The notes beneath the pieces were generated by a model, which made no database searches, was not told the DNA's origin, and saw only the letters and a program-made list of their open reading frames with translations. Shown here one piece after another: positions 17,334-26,427 of a DNA stretch of 63,969 bases (position 1 is the stretch's first letter; each line of letters begins with the position of its first letter). The translations under genes were made by a program, and so were the position numbers. The stretch is from Mucilaginibacter psychrotolerans (GTDB lineage: Bacteria > Bacteroidota > Bacteroidia > Sphingobacteriales > Sphingobacteriaceae), in contig NZ_SOZE01000030.1 in the NCBI RefSeq assembly GCF_004519315.1, positions 1 to 63,969 of the forward strand, given 5' to 3'.

Positions 17334-17702
17334 TTAGTTAGCACTGTAATCGCGTTCTTCTATCAATACCCATCGGTTACCATCAGGGTCTTCAAATGCT
17401 GCGGCAATGCCGGCCATGGTGTATTCAGGTTCGCTTAAAAAATTAACGCCAACGCCTTTCAGCTCAAAATGGTCTTTCAGAAAGTCGTCGGTATTCAAAA
17501 TAACGGTGCTACCTGCTTTGTTTTTATCATCACTTTCTATCAGCATCAGGGCCTTGTCGCCATTATCCTTTACCAGGATAGTACACTGCCGCTGATTTAA
17601 AATTTTGGTATGCTTAAACACCCGGAAACCAAGTTTCCCGGTACAGAAATCTATTTCGCTGTCAATGTTACGCGTACAAAGCGTAAAATATTTTAGTTCC
17701 AT
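17334..17702 (-). CDS. VOC family protein (glyoxalase/bleomycin-resistance fold)
   Basis: 122 residues, one vicinal-oxygen-chelate module made of paired beta-alpha-beta-beta-beta units: KYFTLCTRNIDSEIDFCTGKLGFRVF at the start (positions 3-28) and GIAAAFEDPDGNRWVLIEER at the end. The FEDPDGNRW turn is the family hallmark. Members include metal-dependent lyases, isomerases and drug-binding proteins; which this is cannot be told. It is the first gene of a two-gene unit with the AraC regulator. Confidence 0.85.
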   Translation of the reverse strand: MELKYFTLCTRNIDSEIDFCTGKLGFRVFKHTKILNQRQCTILVKDNGDKALMLIESDDKNKAGSTVILNTDDFLKDHFELKGVGVNFLSEPEYTMAGIAAAFEDPDGNRWVLIEERDYSAN

Positions 17703-18463
17703 TTGTTGATCATTAAATTGAAAAAGGGGCTAGCTTACAGGGCAATATCCCATGGGCTTTAAAATTCAAAATCGGTGTAACGCTACTGTTTATCTATAAT
17801 AGCCTATTGAAATTTGGATTTTCATTGGCAAATTATTTAAACTATAATTAATTAGGGATACAAAGATTAACAACTTTCTATCCATTAGATGCACAATAAT
17901 GTTAAATGTTGCTTAATAATTGATTGTATCTAATATTTTACAGCGCTTGCAGCATGCTGGGTTAGCGCGCGGGTAAGGTACCGCAGGGATAGTAAGACGA
18001 AGGCATAATACGGCTGGTGGCTGAGAAGAGGTGCATCGCGACGGCATTTTTTTAAACCCATAACCCGGCTGGAATCTCCTGGAAAACCACAACTAAAATG
18101 TGTGCAATTATTAGAATAAGCTGAAGCTTTTTTTGCAGGCATCTATCTGCTGCAAGCCATTTCTATGCATAAAAGGCCGTTTTTTTTAGTTTATCTAAAA
18201 AATATCCGGCACCACAGATAAACGCAGAAAAGCACAGATTTTTTAAGGTTTTTTGCGGCGTTTGTATCAAGTGCCGGGGCGATTCTCTCCAGGTTTACGC
18301 CATCACGCGCTGGTATCATTTTACAGGTTTGCGCCCGATTTTCTATAAAATAAAGTTGGACAAACGCGCCCGCCAGCGCCCGCCGTCCGGATAACTGTAT
18401 TGCGCTATTTGGCAAGTAATGCTATCTTAGAGCAATCGAGAGAGCAGGCTACCGCTGAAACCC
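17703..18463. other. Long intergenic region between divergent genes
   Basis: 761 bases between the VOC gene (minus) and the LacI gene (plus). Several short frames are open but none has a credible start context or family feature. The left 230 bases are AT-rich. A long T run after AAAAGGCCG near 18173-18188 could mark a terminator or decayed sequence. No RNA gene was recognised. It should hold both divergent promoters, but I see no clean TAnnTTTG. Confidence 0.5.
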
Positions 18464-19492
18464 ATGAACAAACTACCTACCATTAAAGAGATCGCTAAGC
18501 GGTTAAACGTATCGGTGTCTACCGTATCGCGGGCACTGCGCGATCATCCGAGCATTGGCCTGGTAACCACCATGCGCGTGCAAAAGGTGGCTAAAGAGAT
18601 TGGTTATGAGGTGAATCGCTCGGCCATTCACTTTAAAGAACGCAAAACGTATTCGATAGGGGTGGTGTTGCCCAGCCTGTCTGAACCCTTCTTTTCCGCA
18701 GCGCTGACAGGGGTAGAGGACGCTGCCGAAGCCAATAACTATAACGTGATCATCGGGCAATCGCTGGAGAATTTCGAGCGCGAGAAGCGTATTGTGGAGA
18801 ATATGAAGGACCACAGGGTAGACGGCATCCTGGTTTCGCTCACCAAAGAAACCTCCACTTACGATCATTTCGATAACCTTAAAAAGTACAATATCCCCGT
18901 GGTTTTTTTTGATAGGGTACCCAATAAACGCGATATCAATTTCGTATCCTGTAATCTACATTCGGGTATGTTGCAGGCTATCAGTAAGTTGGTAAGCATG
19001 GGCCACAAGCGTATCGGGCTCATCAACGGCCCGGCAAAGCTTGCCGCCACAAGGCAGCGGCTGCAGATATACGCCAGCTGCCTCAAAGAGAATCAACTGG
19101 TACTTGAGCAGGATATCATCGTATCTACCGATTTATCTAAAGCAGGTAACCTCAAAGCCATCCATAAACTCATCGCGCTGGACGAATCGCCCACGGCTGT
19201 AATCGTATTCAATGATTATGTTTTGCTGGATTGTATTGCAGCCGTTAAAGCCGCAGGGCTAAAGGTTAACAGCGATATCAGCTTTGTGAGTTTTGCCAAC
19301 CTGCCCATTTGGGAATACATGGATAGCCTGCCGCTGGCCTCTATAGAACAGTTCGCTTACCGCCAGTCGTCCATGGCGGCAGAGTTCCTCTTCAAGCTCA
19401 TCAACAACGCCGCAATCCCCGGCGCTACCGAACTTCCGCCGCTTCAGCACATCATCGATTCGGAGATGGTGCTTTATCATTCTGCCAAATAA
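18464..19492 (+). CDS. LacI family transcriptional regulator of the glycan locus
   Basis: 342 residues with the canonical N-terminal LacI headpiece (TIKEIAKRLNVSVSTVSRAL, about residues 5-24) and hinge, then a periplasmic-binding-protein-like sugar domain: YSIGVVLPSLSEPFFSAAL, DGILVSLTKET, RIGLINGP and AVIVFNDYVLLDCIAA. It should bind a sugar or sugar phosphate made during breakdown of the target glycan. Three palindromes matching the LacI/CcpA-type core lie downstream (19587-19647) and upstream of susC, so control of the large operon is the natural reading. Same strand as the operon, 265 bases from the susC start. Confidence 0.93.
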   Translation: MNKLPTIKEIAKRLNVSVSTVSRALRDHPSIGLVTTMRVQKVAKEIGYEVNRSAIHFKERKTYSIGVVLPSLSEPFFSAALTGVEDAAEANNYNVIIGQSLENFEREKRIVENMKDHRVDGILVSLTKETSTYDHFDNLKKYNIPVVFFDRVPNKRDINFVSCNLHSGMLQAISKLVSMGHKRIGLINGPAKLAATRQRLQIYASCLKENQLVLEQDIIVSTDLSKAGNLKAIHKLIALDESPTAVIVFNDYVLLDCIAAVKAAGLKVNSDISFVSFANLPIWEYMDSLPLASIEQFAYRQSSMAAEFLFKLINNAAIPGATELPPLQHIIDSEMVLYHSAK

Positions 19493-19586
19493 ATCGTTGT
19501 TCAATTGCGCTTTTTGCAGTTATATAATCCCGCTTGCGGCATTTAGCGCAATAATTGTTGGTGTTTTGTCCATGTACATGCATTTT

Positions 19587-19602
19587 ACGCAAACGGTTGC
19601 GT
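19587..19602. promoter_or_regulatory. LacI-type operator 1
   Basis: ACGCAAACGGTTGCGT, an inverted repeat around a central CG with one imperfect position (GG against TT in the half-sites). The CAAACG core resembles LacI-family operators. Centre is 23 bases from operator 2. Confidence 0.75.
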
Positions 19603-19609
19603 GAAAATT

Positions 19610-19625
19610 ACACAAACGTTTGCGT
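19610..19625. promoter_or_regulatory. LacI-type operator 2
   Basis: ACACAAACGTTTGCGT, with a perfect core CAAACGTTTG. It lies between operators 1 and 3, about two DNA turns from each. Confidence 0.8.
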
Positions 19626-19631
19626 AAACCT

Positions 19632-19647
19632 GCGCAAACGTTTGCGC
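19632..19647. promoter_or_regulatory. LacI-type operator 3
   Basis: GCGCAAACGTTTGCGC, a perfect 16-base palindrome and probably the strongest site. Its centre is 22 bases from operator 2 and about 118 bases before the susC start codon. Confidence 0.85.
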
Positions 19648-19757
19648 CCATGTATGAACCCTGAGCTGCCGGGGGACAACCATAGTTTAATAATTTATTT
19701 ACCCCAACTTTACAAGTACCAATCACTGTATTAATAATTTAAACAAACTCACGAGAT

Positions 19758-22700
19758 ATGATCAGAAAACTATTACTCATTTGTTGTTGTATCTTCCTGG
19801 CATCCCTGGGCAGCTTTGCCCAGGGCCAGAAGATTACAGGCCGGGTTACGGCAACGCGGGATGGATTGCCTATGCCCGGCGTAAACGTTTCTGTAAAAGG
19901 CGCAGGCAATGGCGCCGTTACCAACGTAAACGGGGAGTTTACGCTAGCTGTACCCAATGGCGCATCAACCCTGTTGGTAAGCTTTGTAGGCTACCTGCCC
20001 AAACAGGTTGCCGTTACCGCAGGGCAAACCAATGTTGCCATCACGCTGGACGAAGACGTGCAGGTACTTAGCGATGTTGTTGTAGTAGGTTACAGCAGCA
20101 AAAAGCGAGACGAGCTTACCAGTGCCGTTACTGTGGTATCGGCCAATAAGCTAAAAGATGTTACCGCAAACAACATAGGCACCATGCTGCAAGGCAAGGT
20201 AGCCGGTTTGCAGGTGGTAAACAGCTCCGGAGCGCCGGGCTCTTCGCCGGAGATAAGGTTGCGCGGCGTATCATCTGTAAACGCCAACCAAAGCCCGCTG
20301 TTTGTGGTTGATGGCATCATTGGGGGGAACTACGACCCTAACGATGTGGAAAGCATCACCGTATTAAAGGATGCGGCTTCTACCGCGCTTTACGGTTCGC
20401 AGGCCAACGCAGGTGTTATTATCGTAACCACCAAAAAGGCCAAACAGGGCGAAACCAAGTTCGAAGCCAAAGTATCCAGCGGTTTCCGCACGGCCGATTT
20501 CGGCAAGATGAACCTGATGAACAGCAACGAACTTTACGATTACCAAAAAGAATTTTACCGCGATTACATCGTTGGTGCTACCGACAACTCTTATAAGATA
20601 GACTTGAACAAGTTCTACTCGGAAAGGCCGCAATCGCTGCGCAACCAGGATTACGACTGGTCGCACGAATCGTTCAAGACTGCGCCTATGTACAATTTCT
20701 ATCTTTCAGCTTCGGGCCGTACCGAAAAGAACGACTACTACGTAGGTGCATCATACTATAAAGAGAAAGGTACTTTCCTCAATACCGATTACCAGCGCAT
20801 CAACCTGCGTGCGAATTCTACCTACCATTTCTCAAAAAAGCTGGATATTACCAACAATATCAACCTCAGCGGCGCTATGGGTAAAAGCTACGATTACATG
20901 GATTTGTATTACTCGTTCCTTAATCTGCCCTGGGATAACCCTTACGATGCTGCCGGCAATCCTATTTATGTAGACGGCAACTCAACATTCAAATGGTGGT
21001 CGCGCGATAAGATCAACCCCATCAACACCGTACAAAACTCCGAACACAGCTATAAAGGTTTCGATCTTAACTACGATCTCGGCATCAACTACCACATTAC
21101 CAACTGGCTTACTTTTGCCAGCACCAATAGGGTAGCAGCCGGTTTCAATAAAGGCGTAAACTACGTATCGCCGGTGGCTGCGGGTACTTACCACGGCACA
21201 GGCTATATCGACGAGTCGAACACGCTTAACTACGGCATCGTATCCAACCAGTTGCTTAAGTTCGATTTCCGCCTGGGCGACCATGCTATCAGCGGCTTTG
21301 CAGGCGCAGCTTTCGAGGGCGGGCAAACCGAGTACTCTGGCGCATCGGGTAAGGGCCTGCCGGAGGGCTTGAAGGTGCTCAACGTAGTATCAAACAATCA
21401 ACTGGTAAACGGCTCTAATAGCAAGTCTTACCTGCAATCGTTGCTATCGCAGCTTAACTATGGCTATAAAGACAAGTACTTCCTGTCGGCCTCGTTCAGG
21501 TACGATGGTTCATCGGCCTTTGCGCCAAGCAAGCAGTATGGTGCGTTCCCATCGGTATCCGCCGCATGGCTGGCCAGCAAAGAAGATTTCCTGGCCGATA
21601 ACAGCATCATCAGCAACCTTAAATTAAGGGCCAGCTACGGCGTAACCGGTACGCAGGACATCGGCTCGTCGCGCTACCTGGGGCTGTACTCACTTACCAC
21701 GCAGTATAACTCGCTGGTAGGAGCGGTGCCTTACCAGTTGGCCAGCCCAACCCTTACCTGGGAGAGCAAGCATCAGGTAAACTTAGGTGTCGATATAGGT
21801 CTGTTTAAACGTGTTAACCTAACGGTTGATGTGTACCGCAACAACACCAAGAACCTGTTGCTACAGGTATCGCAGCCGCTATCGGTAGGTTTTGAAACCA
21901 AGTGGGAGAATGCGGGTAACGTAATTAATAGAGGTATTGAAGTCGGCATCAGCTCTACCAATATCCAAACCAAAGATTTTGAGTGGAATACCGATTTTAC
22001 CATCAACTTCAACAGCAACAAACTTTACGGCCTGCCGGCAGATATCGTGAAAACCGGCTCGTGGAGCATATCGCAGATATACCGCAACGGCGGCAACCTG
22101 TATGAGTTTTACATGCCTAAATGGCTGGGCGTAGATGCGCAAACAGGCGCGCCGGTTTGGGAGAAACTGATATACAATGCCGAAGGCAAAGCCGTAGCCA
22201 GCGAAAAAACATCCGATTATTCACAAGCTACCACGCAGGAAGTTGGCTCGGCTCTGCCAAAATTCCAGGGTGGTTTTAACAACAGCTGGCGCTACAAAAA
22301 CTTTGGCCTGCGCGTAAGCACTTACTTCAACTACGGCAACAAAGTGTTCAGCAACAACCTCCGTTTTATGATGAACGATGGCCACGAACCATACTACAAC
22401 CAGATAAAACTGCCTGCCGGCAGCAAGATTTGGAGCGGCCCGGGCGATACGCAGGCCACCGAACCGAGCCCGCAAAACTCGGCCAACTCTACCGAAACTT
22501 CTACCCGTTACCTTAAAGACGGCAGCTATTTTACCATCAGGAACATTGCTTTGAACTACACGCTGCCAAAGGCCTGGGCCAAAAGCATCAATATGGATGG
22601 CATAACCGTTGGCCTTACAGCCGATAACGTGGCAACTTTCTCCAACTTTTTGGGGCAAGACCCGCAAACCACCATACAGCCGGGTAGCTATTCCACCCCG

Positions 22701-22766
22701 GGCGTGTCAGATTTCAAGTATCCTAACAACCGCCAGTATCTGTTCACCGTTAACTTTAACTTTTAA
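19758..22766 (+). CDS. SusC/RagA TonB-linked outer-membrane transporter of the glycan locus
   Basis: 1002 residues. Signal peptide to about FAQG (residue 22), carboxypeptidase-regulatory-like domain (about 24-100, KITGRVTATRDGLPMPGVNV described by position), plug with VVVVGYSSKKRDELTSAV and the SusC signature TVLKDAASTALYGSQANAGV, then a beta-barrel ending in LFTVNFNF. It imports oligosaccharides captured by the SusD protein encoded 24 bases downstream. First gene of the operon that starts behind the three LacI operators. Confidence 0.96.
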   Translation: MIRKLLLICCCIFLASLGSFAQGQKITGRVTATRDGLPMPGVNVSVKGAGNGAVTNVNGEFTLAVPNGASTLLVSFVGYLPKQVAVTAGQTNVAITLDEDVQVLSDVVVVGYSSKKRDELTSAVTVVSANKLKDVTANNIGTMLQGKVAGLQVVNSSGAPGSSPEIRLRGVSSVNANQSPLFVVDGIIGGNYDPNDVESITVLKDAASTALYGSQANAGVIIVTTKKAKQGETKFEAKVSSGFRTADFGKMNLMNSNELYDYQKEFYRDYIVGATDNSYKIDLNKFYSERPQSLRNQDYDWSHESFKTAPMYNFYLSASGRTEKNDYYVGASYYKEKGTFLNTDYQRINLRANSTYHFSKKLDITNNINLSGAMGKSYDYMDLYYSFLNLPWDNPYDAAGNPIYVDGNSTFKWWSRDKINPINTVQNSEHSYKGFDLNYDLGINYHITNWLTFASTNRVAAGFNKGVNYVSPVAAGTYHGTGYIDESNTLNYGIVSNQLLKFDFRLGDHAISGFAGAAFEGGQTEYSGASGKGLPEGLKVLNVVSNNQLVNGSNSKSYLQSLLSQLNYGYKDKYFLSASFRYDGSSAFAPSKQYGAFPSVSAAWLASKEDFLADNSIISNLKLRASYGVTGTQDIGSSRYLGLYSLTTQYNSLVGAVPYQLASPTLTWESKHQVNLGVDIGLFKRVNLTVDVYRNNTKNLLLQVSQPLSVGFETKWENAGNVINRGIEVGISSTNIQTKDFEWNTDFTINFNSNKLYGLPADIVKTGSWSISQIYRNGGNLYEFYMPKWLGVDAQTGAPVWEKLIYNAEGKAVASEKTSDYSQATTQEVGSALPKFQGGFNNSWRYKNFGLRVSTYFNYGNKVFSNNLRFMMNDGHEPYYNQIKLPAGSKIWSGPGDTQATEPSPQNSANSTETSTRYLKDGSYFTIRNIALNYTLPKAWAKSINMDGITVGLTADNVATFSNFLGQDPQTTIQPGSYSTPGVSDFKYPNNRQYLFTVNFNF

Positions 22767-22790
22767 ACAGGCTGCTTAGCACGTAACAAT

Positions 22791-24308
22791 ATGAAAACAA
22801 AGATAACCACGCTGATCACCATAGCCCTCATAGCGGCAACCAGCTGTAAGAAATTAGAGGTTGCCCCCAGCGATGCCATAAGCACCGAGACCCTGGTAAC
22901 CACCACCGATGGGCTTACCAATGCCCTTAACGGTGCCTACGCCCTGCTTAAAGATCACATAGAATTCAACGGTACGGTTGACCAGAATAACATGTATCTG
23001 CGCCAGTTTTACCACCTGAGCGACTTTGCCAGCGACGACATCGTATGCGGCCAGGTAACTACCGACCCATTGTATTATAGCTTTACGCTGGGCCATTCGC
23101 CTGCGCAGGGCAATACCCGCTACTTCTGGTACGTATCGTATAAAATTATCACGGGCGTAAACACCGTGATAGATGCGGTAGAAAAATCGGGCAAAACAGA
23201 TGCAGCAACCAACCAGTTGCTGGGCGAGTGCTACTTTTTGCGCGCATTTTGCCACTTTAACCTGGTGAGGCTCTTCGGTAAACCCTATAGCGTAGACCCA
23301 ACTGCCCCCGGCGTAATACTGCGTACAAACCTTACCGACGAATCGCAAAAGGCGCGCTCTACCGTAAAAGAAGTGTACGATGCCGTTACTGCCGATGCCG
23401 AAAAAGCCGCCGGATTGATGACCCAGCCACGCGGCGTGCAATATGCATCGCAGGAGGCTGCCTGGGCTTTGCTTGCCCGCGTAAACATCTATAAAGAAGA
23501 TAACGCCAAAGCTTTGGAGTATGCTAATAAAGTAATCAACTCGGGCAAGTTCCAGCTATCTACAAAAGCTACATACCCGGCCTTGTTTGCCAATGCCAAA
23601 ACCAGTCCGGAGGTTATATTCTGCGTTGCCTTTACCCAGACTGACGATTACGGTAAATTCGGTTCCATCGCATCCATGATTTACTCAGATGGTAACTCTG
23701 GCTGGGGAGAAGAGTATGCTTCTTCGTCGCTGCGCGATTTGATGTCGGCTCATCCCGAGGATGTGCGTTGGTCGTACATATCGCCTGCAAAAGATGGTGC
23801 AGGTGTGGTACAGAAAAAGAACGGTATCGAGATGTACTACATTACCAAATTCTCTTTCCAGGATGGAAGGCCTAACCTTAGTTCGCCCATCATGTTCAGG
23901 CTGGCCGAAATGTACCTCATCAAGGCAGAATCTGAAGCTAAAACAGGTGCCACCGCAGCAGCATTGGACGATGTAGATATGATTCGCAAGAACCGCGGTT
24001 TGGAAGCATCATTATACAACAAAGTATTGCCTGGCGGTAAAACCGCACTGGATGTGGTACTTGATGAGAAACGTATAGAGATGGCTTTTGAAGGGCAGCG
24101 CACTTACGATGTGTACCGCAATAAGCGTTCGCTGGATAAAACCTATTGGGGTTACCATATCGCCGGCTTAAAAGAAACCGATATCGACTTAAGCAAGAAG
24201 CCTACGGGTTATGCCAACCTTACCGTACCTTATACAAACCCCAGGATAATTTATTACCTGCCGGTTGATGAGATATTGAGCAACCCTAAAGCCACGCAAA
24301 ATCCATAA
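22791..24308 (+). CDS. SusD/RagB glycan-binding lipoprotein
   Basis: 505-residue lipoprotein with lipobox AATSC (cysteine about residue 19) followed by KKLEVAPSDAIS. Classical SusD architecture: TPR helices (ATNQLLGECYFLRAFCHFNLVRLFGKPY, cited by position about 141-168), and the C-terminal DEKRIEMAFEGQRTYDVYR motif. It caps the SusC channel and binds the target glycan on the cell surface. It sits between SusC and a PKD lipoprotein with short gaps, as in other utilisation loci. Confidence 0.95.
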   Translation: MKTKITTLITIALIAATSCKKLEVAPSDAISTETLVTTTDGLTNALNGAYALLKDHIEFNGTVDQNNMYLRQFYHLSDFASDDIVCGQVTTDPLYYSFTLGHSPAQGNTRYFWYVSYKIITGVNTVIDAVEKSGKTDAATNQLLGECYFLRAFCHFNLVRLFGKPYSVDPTAPGVILRTNLTDESQKARSTVKEVYDAVTADAEKAAGLMTQPRGVQYASQEAAWALLARVNIYKEDNAKALEYANKVINSGKFQLSTKATYPALFANAKTSPEVIFCVAFTQTDDYGKFGSIASMIYSDGNSGWGEEYASSSLRDLMSAHPEDVRWSYISPAKDGAGVVQKKNGIEMYYITKFSFQDGRPNLSSPIMFRLAEMYLIKAESEAKTGATAAALDDVDMIRKNRGLEASLYNKVLPGGKTALDVVLDEKRIEMAFEGQRTYDVYRNKRSLDKTYWGYHIAGLKETDIDLSKKPTGYANLTVPYTNPRIIYYLPVDEILSNPKATQNP

Positions 24309-24343
24309 ATTACGATAACAGGAATCAAAAAATATATACTGAA

Positions 24344-25207
24344 ATGAAAAGTATCAAAACGCATTTATGCCTGTTGTGCCTAGCCCTGGCAGGTACATTC
24401 ATAAGCTCCTGTAAAAAGGATAATTACGTACCACAGACCGACCTGGCTTACGACGTAACGGTTGATGGCAGCACGGCCACCTTTAAAGTAACCACCACCG
24501 GCGTAAGTAATTATAAATGGGATTTTGGCGACGGCACCACCTCTACGGATGCCAGCCCAACCCACACCTACCCTGGCAAAGGCAAATACGTGCCTACGCT
24601 CACCGCATCGGTAAACGGCAAAACGGCCGAATCATCTACCGTGCTGCGCATTGCCAAAACATCGCCGGTAAAGATAGACGATGGCACCCTTGCTGATTGG
24701 GCCACCGTAACCAAATTCGTGGTTCCGTTGGGCAGCAAGAAGGGCATCTTCCAGAATGTGAAGTTTGACTACGACGGCAACTATATATACCTGTACGGCG
24801 AAATGGCTGGTCAAAAAGCCGATGCCAACATCTTCGACATCTACATGGATTCTGACAACGATGCCGGCACGGGGCTGCTAACTGGCACATTCACCGGCGG
24901 CGGTTACGATATACTGCTCGAAGGGCAATTGCTAACCTCGGGTGTAGATATATTTTACCATACCGGTGCACAAACTGCGTTTTCGTTCGATCAGCAGTCG
25001 ATAGCCGAAGCCTATACTGTAGGTACGGTAAAAGATGAAGGCGGCTCGGTGAAGTTTGAGGTGCGCATAGCACGTGGCAAGCTGAAGGGCCTGACCGGTT
25101 CGGGCCTCCGTATTGCTTTACAGGCTATCAAAAACGACTGGAGCGTGGTACTGGGCGATGCGCCTGATGAAGGTGGTGACAGCTACTTTCTGGATATGAG
25201 CGAATAA
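24344..25207 (+). CDS. PKD-domain surface lipoprotein (SusE-position glycan-binding protein)
   Basis: 287 residues. Signal peptide and lipobox FISSC (cysteine about residue 23). One PKD domain (about 38-105) carries the hallmark YKWDFGDGTTSTDASPTHTY. The C-terminal 170 residues start with KIDDGTLADWATVTKF and form a beta-sandwich like the DOMON/CBM9-type modules: NYIYLYGEMAG and FDIYMDSDNDAGTG are consistent. The gene occupies the SusE/F position after SusD, so surface glycan binding is the likely role; no catalytic residues are evident. Confidence 0.85.
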   Translation: MKSIKTHLCLLCLALAGTFISSCKKDNYVPQTDLAYDVTVDGSTATFKVTTTGVSNYKWDFGDGTTSTDASPTHTYPGKGKYVPTLTASVNGKTAESSTVLRIAKTSPVKIDDGTLADWATVTKFVVPLGSKKGIFQNVKFDYDGNYIYLYGEMAGQKADANIFDIYMDSDNDAGTGLLTGTFTGGGYDILLEGQLLTSGVDIFYHTGAQTAFSFDQQSIAEAYTVGTVKDEGGSVKFEVRIARGKLKGLTGSGLRIALQAIKNDWSVVLGDAPDEGGDSYFLDMSE

Positions 25208-25289
25208 CCAGGAAAAACACCGAAAAGCAACGAAAAACACCGAAAAAACAACGGAATTCTGAGGTAAACACAGCGCATCGCATAACTGA

Positions 25290-26414
25290 ATGACCACTAA
25301 CGCAATTGCTGATAAAGCGGCGAACGGTCGCCTTGCATCCCTTGATGTATTGCGCGGCTGCATCATGATACTGCTCTGCGGCGAAAGCTGCGCGGTTTAC
25401 GAAGCCATAAAGCACGTTAACTCTGCGCAGCCTGCCACAGGCCTTATCGACCAGTTTTTTCATCACCCATGGCATGGCCTGCGTTTTTGGGATCTGGTAC
25501 AACCTGCATTTATGTTTATGGCAGGTGCGGCTATGTATATCGCTTACAGCCGCAAGGCGCAAAAAGGCATCAGCGCGGGCAGCAACTTAAAGCACGTGTT
25601 ACAGCGCTGCCTGCGCCTGTTCATCTGCGGCGTGGCATTGCATTGCATTTATGCGGGCCGTCCGGTGTGGGAGCTTTGGAACGTGCTTACACAGTTAGCC
25701 TTCACCACGCTGCTGGCATACCTTATCATCAACCGTTCTTTTGCATTCCAGGTGGGCTTTTCAGTTGGCTTGTTAGTGCTTACCGAAGTGCTCTACCGCA
25801 CCATACTGATGCCCGGCTTTGACCAACCCTTCGTGGAGGGGCATAACTTCGGCTCGTATGCGGATACCCTGCTGATGGGCAAAATAAACACCGACGGTTG
25901 GGTAGCCATCAACTGCATACCCACGGCAGCGCATACCATCTGGGGCGTGCTGGCGGGCAAACTACTGATATCCGCCCAAACGCCTGCTTACAAAATAAAA
26001 GCCCTGGTAATTGCGGGGCTGCTTTGCCTTGCCATCGGTTTCGGGTTGGATGGGGCAGGCATAACGCCTATCATCAAACGCATCAGCACCAGTTCGTTCG
26101 CATTCGCTGCGGGTGGTTGGGTGTTGCTGATGTTCGCCGCAACCTACTGGCTGGTAGATGTGAAGCAATATAAACGATACGCCTGGATAGCCACCGTAAT
26201 GGGCATGAACGCCATCTTCATCTACCTGTTTTTCGAAACGGTGGGCGTGCAATGGGTTAATCATGCGGTGAGCATATTCAGCGGGCAAATGCTTAGCCTG
26301 TTCTTCGGCCTGCCTGCGGGCATAGCGGCGGTGGTGTCTGCTTTGGCAGCGTTATTGGCCGAGTGGGGCCTATGTTACTGGCTGTATAAACGCGGCATTT
26401 TTTTCAAACTTTAA
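25290..26414 (+). CDS. NagX-like DUF5009 membrane protein (HGSNAT-related)
   Basis: 374 residues with about ten transmembrane helices. The N-terminus RLASLDVLRGCIMILL and the FWDLVQPAFMFMAGAAMYIAY segment are typical of the DUF5009/YeiB branch related to lysosomal heparan-alpha-glucosaminide N-acetyltransferase. In Bacteroidota and Proteobacteria, relatives called NagX accompany GlcNAc/chitin genes and are proposed inner-membrane amino-sugar transporters or acetyltransferases. Here it lies among SusCD, a GH109-type enzyme and NagB, supporting a HexNAc-related role. The preceding gap (25208-25289) contains two direct copies of GAAAAACACCGAAAA-like sequence. Confidence 0.85.
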   Translation: MTTNAIADKAANGRLASLDVLRGCIMILLCGESCAVYEAIKHVNSAQPATGLIDQFFHHPWHGLRFWDLVQPAFMFMAGAAMYIAYSRKAQKGISAGSNLKHVLQRCLRLFICGVALHCIYAGRPVWELWNVLTQLAFTTLLAYLIINRSFAFQVGFSVGLLVLTEVLYRTILMPGFDQPFVEGHNFGSYADTLLMGKINTDGWVAINCIPTAAHTIWGVLAGKLLISAQTPAYKIKALVIAGLLCLAIGFGLDGAGITPIIKRISTSSFAFAAGGWVLLMFAATYWLVDVKQYKRYAWIATVMGMNAIFIYLFFETVGVQWVNHAVSIFSGQMLSLFFGLPAGIAAVVSALAALLAEWGLCYWLYKRGIFFKL

Positions 26415-26427
26415 AAATATTCAGATC

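Noticed and set aside
18191..18415. Short minus-strand frames in the region before the LacI gene
   Set aside because: No domain, no start context and low-complexity stretches; treated as non-coding.
19587..19647. Regularly spaced short palindromes as a possible CRISPR remnant
   Set aside because: Repeats are 16-base symmetric sites spaced by 6-7 bases, far too short for CRISPR spacers, and they fit LacI operators.
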